Origin: Streptomyces griseus subsp. griseus
GTDB taxonomy: Bacteria > Actinomycetota > Actinomycetes > Streptomycetales > Streptomycetaceae
NCBI RefSeq assembly: GCF_000720255.1
Contig: NZ_JOJE01000031.1
Coordinates: 79,472 to 143,471 of the forward strand
Direction: 5' to 3'
Length of the DNA stretch: 64,000 bases
Below the pieces are notes generated by a model. That model searched no databases. It was not told where the DNA came from and saw only the letters and a list, made by a program, of their open reading frames with translations. Positions 26,081 through 34,766 of the stretch are shown here, piece by piece. Made by a program: the position numbers and the translations under genes. Positions within the stretch are counted from its first letter, which is position 1; every line of letters begins with the position of its first letter.

Positions 26081-26221
26081 CACGGCCTCCTGCACGCGGT
26101 TCGGTGCCCGGAAACGGGTCTGTGGACCCGATCTCGGGACCCGTTCTCGGAACCCGATGTGGCTCCTCCACCCTGGCTCTGCCGCGGATCGCCGGTCAAC
26201 GACCTCCTGACGCACCTTTGT

Positions 26222-26241
26222 GCGCGGAAAACGTTCCGCGC
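26222..26241. promoter_or_regulatory. LacI-type operator candidate
   Basis: Perfect arms GCGCGGAA and TTCCGCGC around AACG. The AACGTT centre is classic for LacI-family sites. It lies 142 bases upstream of the Zn-ribbon operon start and just beyond the 3' end of the truncated LacI gene, so it may belong to either history. Confidence 0.5.
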
Positions 26242-26273
26242 GGTGATGACGGCCCGCGGCACGGCTGCCCCGT

Positions 26274-27065
26274 TCAGCCGCCGGTCGACTCCCGTACCAC
26301 TACGGTGTAGGAGCTGACGAACTCCTCCTGGTCCCTGCCTCGTTCGTCCCGTTCCATGCGGTCGGCCAGGAGGTCGACCGCTCGCTGGGCCATCGCGTCG
26401 TGGTCCGGGTCGATGGTGGACAGCGAGGGGACGAGGAACTCGCTCTCCTCGACGTTGTCGAAGCCGATCACCTTGACCTGGCCCGGCACCGCCACCCCGG
26501 CGTCGGCGAGACCCCGCAGCACACCCATGGCCATGGTGTCGGTGGCGCAGAAGACGCCGTCGATGTCGAGGCCGCTCTCCACCATCTCCCGGGCCCGTCG
26601 CGCACCCGCGCGCATCGTGAAGGCGTCCATGCTCTGTACGAGAGCCGGGTCCACAGGCAGGCCCGCGTCCAGCAGTGCCTGCCGGTAGCCCGTGAAGCGG
26701 AGGCTGGAGACGTCGACCTCGTCTCCCAACGGCCCGCACACCATCGCGATGCGCCGGCAGCCGCGCTCGATCAGGTGACGGGTGGCCGCCCGGGACGCCT
26801 CGACGTTGGGCATGGCGACATGGTCCACGGGACCGCCGAAGATCCGCTCGCCGAGGATGACCACGGGGTAGTCCACCTTGAGCCGTTCGACGTCGGCCGC
26901 GCCCATGCCCACGGTGCTGAGGATCAGCCCGTCGTAGAGCCGGTTGCGGGACATGGACAGCACGTCGAGTTCGTTCTCGCGTGAGGCGCCGGTCTGCTCG
27001 ATGCTCACCCGCAGACCGTGTCCCTCGGCGGCGGCGATGATGGCGGTGGCCAACCGGCCGTAGCT
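26274..27065 (-). pseudogene. LacI regulator lacking its DNA-binding domain
   Basis: The frame holds a near-complete LacI effector domain: [40 protein letters not shown] and [12 protein letters not shown]. The HTH and hinge are absent. Instead the frame continues upstream without a stop into a GH51 fragment, with the join after W-T-E-T-L-M-Q-Q. It cannot bind DNA as a normal LacI protein. Confidence 0.8.
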
Positions 27066-27464
27066 CTGCTGCATCAGCGTCTCGGTCCACTTGTAGTCCG
27101 CGTCGGACGCGCCCGAGGCGATGCGGTAGAGCTTGTTGTCGCCGTGGTCGCGGCAGTACGTGGCGTACTGGCGGGCCAGATCGGCGGAGTACTCGGCGCG
27201 CATGTTGCCGCCACAGCCCCAGGTCTCGTTGCCGATGCCCCAGTACTTCACCCGCCAGGGCTCGTCCCGCCCGTTGGCCTTGCGCAGCCGCACCATCGGG
27301 CTGTCGCCGTCGCGGGTGAGGTACTCGACCCACTCGCTCATCTCCTGGACGGTGCCGCTGCCGACGTTGCCGCTGATGTAGGGCTCGGCGCCGAGCAGTT
27401 CGCACAGGGCCATGAACTCATGGGTGCCGAGCGTGGAAGCGCCCGTACGCGACATCGCGACCAA
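27066..27464 (-). pseudogene. Internal fragment of a GH51 alpha-L-arabinofuranosidase, fused in frame to LacI
   Basis: Reads [18 protein letters not shown], then [12 protein letters not shown] and [14 protein letters not shown]. The last block includes the GNE acid/base of GH51. The fragment ends at [12 protein letters not shown]-terminal and nucleophile-bearing parts are missing. With the LacI segment it forms one open frame of 396 codons (26274-27464), an apparent gene fusion made by deletion. Confidence 0.85.
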
Positions 27465-27909
27465 GGCAGGTGTCGAGGTGGGGACGATCTACCGCCACTT
27501 CCCGACGCGAGCGGATCTCATCGTCGCCGTCTACCGGCACCAGGTCGACGCCTGCGCCGAGGCCGGTCCCGCCCTGCTGGAGGCCGGCGCGAGTCCGCAC
27601 GCCGCACTGGAGCAGTGGATCAACCTGTTCGTCGACTTCCTGGTCACCAAACACGGACTCGCCGCCGTACTGCGGTCCGACAGCACCGGCTTCGAGGCGC
27701 TGCACACCTACTTCCTCGACCGCCTCGTCCCGGTCTGCGCCCAACTGCTCGACGCCGCGGCCGCCGCCGGCGAGATCCGCTCCGGCCTTCGGGCCTACGA
27801 ACTCATGCGCGGCGTCGGCAACCTCTGCGTCGGCGCGGACGGCGACCCCGACTACGACCCACGCCGACTGGTCGAACTCCTCATCGCGGGACTGCGCCCA
27901 CCACGCTGA
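27433..27909 (+). pseudogene. TetR regulator lacking its N-terminus
   Basis: From about 27433 the frame reads [29 protein letters not shown], the second half of a TetR HTH, then a normal ligand-binding domain to 27909. The first about 35-40 residues (helix 1 and start of helix 2) are missing. The plus-strand homology begins where minus-strand GH51 homology ends, a clean junction at about 27430. A start at 27412 exists, but the HTH would be incomplete. Confidence 0.75.
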
Positions 27910-27957
27910 TCGCCGCCCCGCACCCCCTGTCCGGCTCAGCGTGGCTCTGCTCGCCGC

Positions 27958-28349
27958 CGGATGGCCGCCGTCCACCCGTAGCACCTGGACACCGCTGATG
28001 TGCCGGGCGCCACAGCGGTCCTGGGCGGGACGAGTTACGGGCCGGCGCGGTCGAGCGGGGTGTCGTCGACGGTGGTCGCGAGGAGGACGGGGGCACGGCC
28101 GAAGTCGGGGTCGATCTCCGCCCAGGACAGCAGGGCGTGGTGGCCATCCGCGCCGTGTACGGCGATCAGGAAGCGCAGGCGGTCCTCGCGGCGCACGGGG
28201 TCGAAGTGCGGACCGGCGGACGACAGGACGTCGTGGAGGAGCGGCCCGGTGAAGGTGTGGTGCTGGATGCCGCGGGTGGCGCACTCGACGCTGACCCGCG
28301 TCGGGTGCCGGGGCCAGGCGAGCAGTTCGGCGACTGCGAGGCGGCCCAA
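27958..28349 (-). pseudogene. Small molybdopterin-binding (SUOX-fold) protein, broken at the C-terminus
   Basis: Frame from TTG 28349: L-A-V-A-E-L-L-A-W-P-R-H, V-S-V-E-C-A-T-R-G-I-Q-H-H-T-F-T-G-P-L-L-H-D-V-L, then L-L-S-W-A-E-I-D-P-D-F-G, ending T-P-L-D-R-A-G-P and TAA at 28035. The expected ending Q-D-R-C-G-A-R-H-I-S-G-V-Q-V-L-R-V-D-G-G-H continues in another frame to about 27958. So a nonsense codon and a frameshift interrupt the oxidoreductase molybdopterin-binding domain. Its own start is unclear, with no ribosome site. Divergent from modABC, which supplies molybdate, so the functional link is attractive. Confidence 0.65.
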
Positions 28350-28377
28350 GCAAGCGCATATACCAATCCTATTTACT

Positions 28378-28438
28378 CAAGAGGCGCGCTCTTGCGATGA
28401 GACAGGGCCCTTTTCCCTCGCATGTGCGGCAGTATGAT
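28378..28438 (+). promoter_or_regulatory. Promoter region of modABC with inverted repeat
   Basis: CAAGAG (28378-28383) and CTCTTG (28389-28394) form an inverted repeat. TATGAT at 28433-28438 is a strong -10 element about 70 bases before the modA start. A regulator site is plausible but unidentified. Confidence 0.5.
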
Positions 28439-28511
28439 CGGCGTATCGGCGTATGCACCGCTCAGCGGCCACCCCGGGCCGTTGGACGTTCGTGAGAAGG
28501 AGTGCCCCGTG

Positions 28512-29342
28512 ATGACCCGTACCGCGCGCCGGAGCCGCCGGTCCCTCCAGGTGGCCGGCGCCGGAGCCGTCGCGCTGCTGGCTCTGAGCGCCTGCTCCTC
28601 CTCCGACTCCGACGACTCCTCGTCGGGCTCCGACTCCGCCGCGTCGGGGTCCTCCTCCCCGAAGCTGTCCGGCACGGTCACCGTCTTCGCCGCCGCCTCC
28701 CTGAAGGAGAGCTTCACGACCCTGGGCAAGGAGTTCGAGCAGGCCCACCCCGGCACGAAGGTCGTCTTCAACTTCGGCGGGAGCGACAGCCTCGCCGCCG
28801 GCATCACCAGCGGTGCACCGGCCGACGTCTTCGCCTCCGCCAGCCCGAAGACGATGGCGATCGTGACGGACAAGAAGGACAACGCCACCGCGCCCGTCAC
28901 CTTCGTCCGCAACCAGCTGGAGATCGCGACCCTGCCGGGCAACCCCGGCAAGGTCGCCTCCCTGAAGGACCTCACCAAGTCGGGTCCGAAGGTCGTGCTG
29001 TGCGACAAGACGGTGCCGTGCGGCGCCGCCGCTCAGAAGGCCCTGGAGGCGAGCAAGCTCAAGCTCACCCCGGTCTCCTACGAGGAGGACGTGAAGGCGG
29101 CCCTGAACAAGGTGGTGCTGAAGGAGGCCGACGCCGCCGTCGTGTACAAGACCGACGTGCACGCGGCGGGTGACAAGGTGCAAGGCGTGGACTTCCCCGA
29201 GTCGGCCGACGCCATCAACGACTACCCGATCGCTCTGCTCAAGAGCTCGCGGAACACCGGGACCGCCAAGGCGTTCATCGCACTGGTGCGGTCCGCCGAG
29301 GGCCAGAAGGTCCTGACCGAGGCCGGGTTCCTCAAGCCGTGA
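28512..29342 (+). CDS. modA: Molybdate-binding lipoprotein ModA
   Basis: 276 residues. Lipobox L-S-A-C-S-S is followed by a Ser/Asp-rich linker, then the ModA fold: V-T-V-F-A-A-A-S-L-K-E-S-F, F-N-F-G-G-S-D-S-L-A, G-A-P-A-D-V-F-A-S-A-S and D-A-A-V-V-Y-K-T-D-V. The Ser residues after A-A-A and in G-S contact the oxyanion in this family. GAAGGAG serves ATG 28512 or the adjacent GTG 28509. First gene of an overlapping modABC operon that imports molybdate (or tungstate). Confidence 0.93.
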   Translation: MTRTARRSRRSLQVAGAGAVALLALSACSSSDSDDSSSGSDSAASGSSSPKLSGTVTVFAAASLKESFTTLGKEFEQAHPGTKVVFNFGGSDSLAAGITSGAPADVFASASPKTMAIVTDKKDNATAPVTFVRNQLEIATLPGNPGKVASLKDLTKSGPKVVLCDKTVPCGAAAQKALEASKLKLTPVSYEEDVKAALNKVVLKEADAAVVYKTDVHAAGDKVQGVDFPESADAINDYPIALLKSSRNTGTAKAFIALVRSAEGQKVLTEAGFLKP

Positions 29343-30199
29343 CCTCCCCGCGCGACACGTCCGGTGCCGTGGCCGACACCCTGACGGGCGGGCCACGGCG
29401 CCGACGCGTCCGGAAACGCCCCCGGGGCGTACCGCTCCCGCTGCTCGTGCCGGCGCTGGCGGGCCTGGCGTTCCTGGTGCTGCCGCTGATCGCCCTGCTC
29501 GTCCGCACCCCCTGGAGCAACCTCCCCGATCAGCTGACCAGCCCGCAGGTGTGGCAGGCGCTCCAGCTCTCCCTGGTCTGCGCCACGGCTGCCACGGCCG
29601 TGAGCCTGGTCCTGGGCGTGCCCCTGGCCTGGCTGCTCGCCCGTGTCGAGTTTCCCGGGCGGGGCCTCCTGCGGGCCGTGGTGACGCTGCCGCTGGTGCT
29701 GCCTCCGGTGGTGGGCGGTGTGGCCCTGCTGATGGCGCTCGGCCGCAACGGGGTCGTGGGGCGCTGGCTGGACTCGTGGTTCGGGGTCACGCTGCCGTTC
29801 ACCACCGCCGGGGTGGTGGTCGCGGAGGCGTTCGTGGCGATGCCGTTCCTCGTCATCAGCGTGGAGGGCACCCTGCGGGCCGCCGACCCGCGCTACGAGG
29901 AGGCGGCCACGACGCTGGGAGCCTCCCGCTTCACCGCGTTCCGCCGGGTCACCCTGCCGCTGATCGCGCCGGGCGTCGCGGCGGGCGCGGTGCTGGCCTG
30001 GGCGCGGGCGCTGGGCGAGTTCGGGGCGACGATCACCTTCGCGGGCAACTTCCCCGGCCGCACGCAGACGATGCCGCTCGCCGTGTACCTCGCCCTCCAG
30101 AGCGACCCTGAGGCGGCGATCGCGCTCAGCCTGGTCCTGCTCGCCGTGTCCATCGCTGTCCTGGCCGGACTGCGCGACCGCTGGATGACCGCCTCATGA
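29339..30199 (+). CDS. modB: Molybdate ABC permease ModB
   Basis: 286 residues, five or six membrane helices. The EAA loop is E-A-A-T-T-L-G-A-S-R-F-T-A-F-R-R-V-T-L-P, and A-R-A-L-G-E-F-G-A-T-I-T-F-A-G-N-F-P-G-R-T is the ModB signature. GTG 29339 overlaps the modA stop as GTGA. The first about 25 residues are an Arg/Pro-rich cytoplasmic tail. Confidence 0.93.
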   Translation: MTSPRDTSGAVADTLTGGPRRRRVRKRPRGVPLPLLVPALAGLAFLVLPLIALLVRTPWSNLPDQLTSPQVWQALQLSLVCATAATAVSLVLGVPLAWLLARVEFPGRGLLRAVVTLPLVLPPVVGGVALLMALGRNGVVGRWLDSWFGVTLPFTTAGVVVAEAFVAMPFLVISVEGTLRAADPRYEEAATTLGASRFTAFRRVTLPLIAPGVAAGAVLAWARALGEFGATITFAGNFPGRTQTMPLAVYLALQSDPEAAIALSLVLLAVSIAVLAGLRDRWMTAS

Positions 30200-31527
30200 C
30201 TGACAACGAGAAGACCGACACCAGGACGACGCACACCGAGAAGATCGCGCACGGTGGTACGGAAGATGCCGCGCAGGCCGTGGAGGAGCCGGACGCCCCG
30301 CCGGCCGGGGCAGGGCCGGGCCCGCACCAGGCCGTCACGGCCGGGACAGCGCTGCACCCCGAGAAGGCCGTCACGGCCGGGACAGCGCTGCACCCCGAGA
30401 AGGCCGTCACGGCTGGGACAGCGCTGGACCCCGAGAAGGCCGTCACGGCCGGGACAGCGCTGGACCCCGAGAAGGCCGTCACGGCCGGGACAGGGCTGGA
30501 TGCCCACCTCGTCGTCGAGCGCGGGCCCTTCCGCCTGGACGTCGCCCTGACGGCCGCGCCCGGTGACGTCGTCGCCCTGCTCGGCCCGAACGGTGCCGGC
30601 AAGACCACCGCCCTGCGCGCGCTGGCCGGCCTCGCCCCGCTCACCGGCGGCCATCTGCGCCTCGACGGCGCCTCGCTGGACCGTACGCCGCCCGAGTCGC
30701 GCCCGGTCGGCGTCGTCTTCCAGGACTACCTGCTCTTCCCCCACCTCAGCGCCCTGGACAACGTGGCCTTCGGCCCCCGGTGCCACGGCGCGACCAAGGC
30801 TGAGGCCCGCGCCCAGGCGGCCGCCTGGCTGGACCGCATGGGTCTCGCCGACCACACCGGCGCCAAGCCCGGCCGCCTCTCCGGCGGGCAGGCCCAGCGC
30901 GTCGCCCTCGCCCGCGCGCTGGCCACCCGACCCCGGCTGCTCCTCCTCGACGAGCCCCTCGCCGCCCTCGACGCGCGGACCCGCCTGGAGGTCCGCGCCC
31001 AACTCTGCCGTCACCTCGCGGAGTTCGAGGCCGTCGCCGTACTCGTCACGCACGACCCGCTGGACGCCATGGTCCTCGCGGACCGGCTTGTCGTCGTCGA
31101 GCACGGCCGGGTCGTCCAGGAGGGCACCCCGTCCGACATCGCCCGCCACCCGCGTACGGACTACATCGCCCACCTCGTCGGCCTGAACCTCTACCGGGGG
31201 CAGGCCGAGGGGCATGCCGTCCGGGTCGACGCGGGGCCGGTGATCACGATCACGGAGGACCTCACCGGGCCGGTCTTCGTCGCCTTCCCGCCGAGCGCGG
31301 TCACCTTGCACCGCGACCGCCCCACCGCGTCCAGCGCCCGCAACCTCTGGCAGTGCGTGGTCGCCGGCCTGGAGACCCACGGCGACCAGATCCGCGCCGA
31401 CCTCACCGGCGCCCTTCCCCTCGCCGCCGACCTGACGACGGTGGCCGCGGCCGAGCTCGACCTTCATCCGGGGGCGGAGGTGTGGGCGACGGTGAAGGCC
31501 GCCCAGACGCACGCGTACCCGGCCTGA
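30196..31527 (+). CDS. modC: Molybdate ABC ATPase ModC with repeated N-terminal extension
   Basis: 443 residues, longer than the usual ModC of about 350-370. The ATPase has Walker A G-P-N-G-A-G-K-T-T (K136), Q-loop V-F-Q-D-Y, signature L-S-G-G-Q-A-Q-R and Walker B L-L-L-L-D-E-P. A C-terminal TOBE-type region for oxyanion sensing follows. The first about 95 residues are extra. They include four 12-residue units A-V-T-A-G-T-A-L-x-P-E-K and a partial fifth that runs into the normal N-terminus (L-D-A-H-L-V-V-E-R-G). ATG 30196 overlaps modB as ATGA. An internal start could give a normal-length protein, but none with a clear ribosome site is seen. Confidence 0.92.
   Translation: MTDNEKTDTRTTHTEKIAHGGTEDAAQAVEEPDAPPAGAGPGPHQAVTAGTALHPEKAVTAGTALHPEKAVTAGTALDPEKAVTAGTALDPEKAVTAGTGLDAHLVVERGPFRLDVALTAAPGDVVALLGPNGAGKTTALRALAGLAPLTGGHLRLDGASLDRTPPESRPVGVVFQDYLLFPHLSALDNVAFGPRCHGATKAEARAQAAAWLDRMGLADHTGAKPGRLSGGQAQRVALARALATRPRLLLLDEPLAALDARTRLEVRAQLCRHLAEFEAVAVLVTHDPLDAMVLADRLVVVEHGRVVQEGTPSDIARHPRTDYIAHLVGLNLYRGQAEGHAVRVDAGPVITITEDLTGPVFVAFPPSAVTLHRDRPTASSARNLWQCVVAGLETHGDQIRADLTGALPLAADLTTVAAAELDLHPGAEVWATVKAAQTHAYPA
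30331..30500 (+). repeat. Tandem 36-bp repeat inside modC
   Basis: Four full units (30331-30366, 30367-30402, 30403-30438, 30439-30474) and a partial fifth to about 30500. Units 1-2 differ from 3-4 at one codon (His versus Asp), and unit 3 has one silent change. The length is a multiple of three, so copy number can vary without frameshift. Confidence 0.95.
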
Positions 31528-31531
31528 CCTG

Positions 31532-32002
31532 CTACGCCGTATCGGCCCGGACGTACGTCACGTCGAAGTCCGGCACCCACGTCTCGCCGTCCTCGGACTG
31601 CTCCCAGCCGCCCTGGATCGTGTCGCCCCCGTCGCTGAAGGTGGCCGTGAACCGCTGGTGGAAACCGGGTGCGGCGCGCCACTGCCGCCATACGCCGTCG
31701 TCCATGCTCGTCCGGTACGTGCGCGCGACGCCTCGGCCGTCGGCGTACAGCGTCGTGAACTCCCCCGAACTGTCGTCGTAGCCCGTCAGCATCACGGTGG
31801 GGAACGGAGAGTGCGCACGCCATTCGGCCGGCAGGACCGACTCGTCGTCCGCGTCCGCGCGTTGCACGAGGAAGACGCCGCCCTCCAGCCACGCGACCTC
31901 CGTCCGGACCGGCCCGACGCTGCGGCCCACGGCCCACATGTCCCACTCGCCCACGAGCACGTCCAGTCGCCGCATCGCGCTGTGGGGCTCCGGTTGCCGC
32001 AT
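31532..32002 (-). CDS. DUF1579-like small protein
   Basis: 156 residues. R-R-L-D-V-L-V-G-E-W-D-M-W, then V-A-W-L-E-G-G-V-F-L-V-Q-R, Y-A-D-G-R-G-V-A-R-T-Y and W-V-P-D-F-D-V-T-Y outline a lipocalin-like beta barrel of the DUF1579 or nitrobindin-like kind seen in many actinomycete genes. No signal peptide, no known reaction. Its stop is four bases from the convergent modC stop, leaving no room for a terminator between them. Confidence 0.65.
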   Translation of the reverse strand: MRQPEPHSAMRRLDVLVGEWDMWAVGRSVGPVRTEVAWLEGGVFLVQRADADDESVLPAEWRAHSPFPTVMLTGYDDSSGEFTTLYADGRGVARTYRTSMDDGVWRQWRAAPGFHQRFTATFSDGGDTIQGGWEQSEDGETWVPDFDVTYVRADTA

Positions 32003-32093
32003 GTGACCCTCCTCTTCCTCGTTCCTCGGTGTCGCCTCTTAGTGGTGATGACCGGAGCGACCGGCCGGACTCATCGGCCTGGTGGACGTTCCC

Positions 32094-32546
32094 TCAGTGG
32101 AACCAGACGACAAGCCGAACGTTCTCCGCGCCGTGGAGTGCGCTGAGCGTGCGCATCACAGCCCAGACGGGGCCCCAGTGGGTGTCGTCTCCCGCTACGG
32201 ACTCGCGACTTCGCGTGCCGGAGCTGTCGGTCTCCCGCCAGTCGGCGGAGTCGAGCTCGGCCCAGCCGAGCCATGTCGTCCCGTGTACGTCGGCAGGGCC
32301 GCCGTACGAGGCGAACTGGCTGCTCAACTCCTCGGACGCGTCCTCCGGGAAGCCGCGGCCCTCGGACAACGGGCGGAAGCCGAAGGAGTTGCGGATGCCG
32401 AAGAGGCAGGCCAGGGCGTCGTAGGCGTTGCCGACGTCCAGGAGGAACAGATCGATCGCGGCGTGCCACACGGCATCCTCGTCGTCGGGGCCCCGGAGGC
32501 GGGCCCCCGGTCTGCACTCGATCATCCCGCCGAAGTCAGTGGACAT
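32094..32546 (-). CDS. Hypothetical protein, about 150 residues
   Basis: Starts M-S-T-D-F-G-G-M-I-E-C-R-P-G-A; GGGAGGATCC precedes ATG 32546. Contains W-H-A-A-I-D-L-F-L-L-D-V-G-N-A-Y-D-A-L-A-C-L-F-G-I-R and a Trp-rich end, W-G-P-V-W-A-V-M and V-V-W-F-H. The look recalls small soluble immunity-type or SUKH-like proteins, but I cannot assign a family. The strong ribosome site and codon use say it is real. Confidence 0.6.
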   Translation of the reverse strand: MSTDFGGMIECRPGARLRGPDDEDAVWHAAIDLFLLDVGNAYDALACLFGIRNSFGFRPLSEGRGFPEDASEELSSQFASYGGPADVHGTTWLGWAELDSADWRETDSSGTRSRESVAGDDTHWGPVWAVMRTLSALHGAENVRLVVWFH

Positions 32547-32647
32547 GGCAGGATCCTCCCTGCACGGCTTGTGGTTCGGCACCTGCATTAGGACGAGCGG
32601 GGTGCGGATACTGTCGTCGGGCAACCGAGCAGGAAGAGTGGCCGTCT

Positions 32648-33253
32648 GTGAACCTGGGCGTTGTCGGGCAGGCCGCCGGCCTGTTCGCTGTGACCAATGT
32701 CGACGACATCCTGGTCCTGTCACTGTTCTTCGCCCAGGGCGCGGGGCACCACGGCTCCGGCCGGCGTATCGTGCTCGGCCAGTACCTCGGCTTCACCGCC
32801 ATCCTCGCCGTAGCCGCCGCGGCGGCGTTCGGCGCGACGTTCCTGCCCGAGGCCGCCATCCCCTACCTCGGCCTGCTGCCCCTCGCGCTCGGCCTCAAGG
32901 CCGCCTGGCAGGCGTGGCGACACCGTGACGACGGAGACGACGGAGACGGCGAAAGCGAGACGGCCGGGGGCGGCCCGAGGGCGCTGGAGGTCGCGGCCGT
33001 CACCTTCGCCAACGGCGGCGACAACATCGGCGTCTACGTCCCCGTGTTCGCCACCGCCGGTGTGGGCGGGATGAGCGTCTACGCCGCCGTCTTCCTGGTC
33101 CTGGTGGCCGTGTGGTGCCTGGCCGGCCGCTACTTCGCCACCCGTCCCGTGATCGCCGGGGTCCTCAGCCGGTGGGGGCACGTCCTCCTCCCTCTCGTCC
33201 TCATCAGCCTCGGTCTGCTCATCCTCATCGAGGGCAACGCCTTCGGCCTGTGA
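32648..33253 (+). CDS. CadD-type cadmium resistance/transport membrane protein
   Basis: 201 residues, five or six membrane helices. A-V-T-N-V-D-D-I-L-V-L-S-L-F-F near the N-terminus and T-F-A-N-G-G-D-N-I-G-V-Y-V-P-V-F in the middle are the paired acidic motifs of the CadD family (LysE-like fold), which moves cadmium or other cations out of the cell. A hydrophilic Asp/Glu loop lies between the halves. GTG 32648 chosen at the family start; AGGAAG lies somewhat far upstream. Confidence 0.85.
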   Translation: MNLGVVGQAAGLFAVTNVDDILVLSLFFAQGAGHHGSGRRIVLGQYLGFTAILAVAAAAAFGATFLPEAAIPYLGLLPLALGLKAAWQAWRHRDDGDDGDGESETAGGGPRALEVAAVTFANGGDNIGVYVPVFATAGVGGMSVYAAVFLVLVAVWCLAGRYFATRPVIAGVLSRWGHVLLPLVLISLGLLILIEGNAFGL

Positions 33254-33627
33254 GGGAGTCTTTCGCGACTTTCCGTAACCGTTGCCGTTCGTCCCGTTGA
33301 CACCTCGCGTACCTCGCCTTAGCGTCGCGCCAGCATTCCGACCTGGTGACGACATCTCGAACGGTTGAAAGGCAAGTGCCCTGCGCATCACCGGAACCAG
33401 CACACATGTGGCCGGAACGCCGTACGGGGCCTGCCGTACGGACGTCCGTGCCCGCTGCGCGGACGCCGCTGCCCGATCTGCGTACGGGCGCACGCCGGCA
33501 CGGGCTTCACGAGAGTCGCCGAGACCCGGATGCCCGGCCCCACCCACTCCCTGACCAGGGGTCCTGGCCGCCGGCACCCGACGAGCCGTCACCCTCTCAA
33601 CGACGAGACGACCAAGGAACAATCACC
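33254..33627 (+). promoter_or_regulatory. Promoter and long leader of the ChvE-like gene
   Basis: No gene seen in these 374 bases. TTGACA at 33297-33302 and TAGCGT at 33320-33325 (17-base spacer) form a convincing sigma70-type promoter, leaving about 295 bases of untranslated leader before ATG 33628. No riboswitch could be recognised by reading. Confidence 0.55.
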
Positions 33628-34716
33628 ATGCGCACCCGAAGAGCCGCCCTCGCCACCATCGCCGGAGCCGCCTCCCTCCCCTTCACCCTGTCCGCCTGCG
33701 GTGGGGACAAGGGGAGCAGCTCCCAGGGTGGCGGCACCATCGGCATCGCCATGCCGACCCGGGCCTCCGAGCGCTGGCTCACCGATGGCAAGAGCGTCGT
33801 GAAAAACCTGGAGTCCAAGGGGTACCAGGCCAAGCTGGTGTACGGGGACGACGACCCGAAGGCCCAGGTCTCACAGATCGAGGACCTGGTCAAGCAGCGC
33901 GTCGACGCGCTGATCATCGCGGCCATCGACAACGAGTCGCTGAACGACGTGCTCGAGAAGGCCGCCGCCGCCAAGATCCCGGTCATCTCCTACGACCGGC
34001 TCATCCTCGGCACCAAGAACGTCGACTACTACGTCTCCTTCGACAACGAGCAGGTCGGCAGGCTCCAGGCCACCTACATCATCGAGAAGCTCCGTCTGGA
34101 GGACGGCAAGGGCCCGTTCAACATCGAGCTGTTCGCCGGTTCTCCCGACGACAACAACACCAAGTACTTCTACGAGGGCTCGATGCACCTCCTCCAGCCG
34201 TACCTGGACAGCAAGCAGCTGGTCGTCCAGTCCGGCCAGAGCAAGCTCAGCGACATCACCACGCTGCGCTGGGACGGCCCGACCGCGCAGAAGCGCATGA
34301 ACCGCATCCTCGCCAAGTCGTACGCCAACAGGACCGTCGACGCGGTCCTGTCGCCCTACGACGGCATCTCCATCGGCGTGCTGTCCGCCCTGAAGTCGTA
34401 CGGTTACGATTCCGACCGCAAGCCCCTCCCGATCATCACCGGCCAGGACGCCGAACTTGCCTCGGTGAAGTCGATCATCGCTGGGGAGCAGTCGCAGACC
34501 GTCTACAAGGACCTGCGCCAGCTCGCCGAGGTCGCCGCGAACATGGCCGACGACATACTCAAGGGCAGGACACCGCGTGTGAACAGCAGAAGGGCCTACA
34601 ACAACGGCGTCAAGCCCGTGCCCGCCTACCTGCTGCAGCCGACGAGCGTCGACAAGTCCAACTACAACTACGTCCTGGTCCTGGGCGGTTACTACACCGC
34701 AGACGAGCTCAAGTAG
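33628..34716 (+). CDS. chvE: ChvE-type multiple-sugar-binding lipoprotein
   Basis: 362 residues. Lipobox T-L-S-A-C-G-G, then a type-I periplasmic-binding fold: I-G-I-A-M-P-T-R-A-S-E-R-W, V-D-A-L-I-I-A-A-I-D-N-E-S-L, V-I-S-Y-D-R-L-I, E-L-F-A-G-S-P-D-D-N-N, S-P-Y-D-G-I-S-I-G and I-T-G-Q-D-A-E. All are ChvE hallmarks, with Arg, Asp and Asn positions that bind pyranoses. AAGGAA precedes ATG 33628. CUT2 partners (ATPase GguA, permease GguB) are not next to it, so it is an orphan here. It may feed a distant transporter or serve as a sensor. Confidence 0.9.
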   Translation: MRTRRAALATIAGAASLPFTLSACGGDKGSSSQGGGTIGIAMPTRASERWLTDGKSVVKNLESKGYQAKLVYGDDDPKAQVSQIEDLVKQRVDALIIAAIDNESLNDVLEKAAAAKIPVISYDRLILGTKNVDYYVSFDNEQVGRLQATYIIEKLRLEDGKGPFNIELFAGSPDDNNTKYFYEGSMHLLQPYLDSKQLVVQSGQSKLSDITTLRWDGPTAQKRMNRILAKSYANRTVDAVLSPYDGISIGVLSALKSYGYDSDRKPLPIITGQDAELASVKSIIAGEQSQTVYKDLRQLAEVAANMADDILKGRTPRVNSRRAYNNGVKPVPAYLLQPTSVDKSNYNYVLVLGGYYTADELK

Positions 34717-34766
34717 CCGACCGGCCGGAGCTGCGGCAGGGCCCTGCTCGCCCGTCGTGCCGGAGA

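Noticed and set aside
24459..26171. 570-codon frame joining CoA-transferase to upstream sequence
   Set aside because: The upstream part overlaps the Zn-ribbon gene out of phase. TGATG coupling at 25691 marks the true start.
30331..30500. CRISPR-like repeat array
   Set aside because: The repeats are directly adjacent with no spacers, are coding, and sit in frame in modC.
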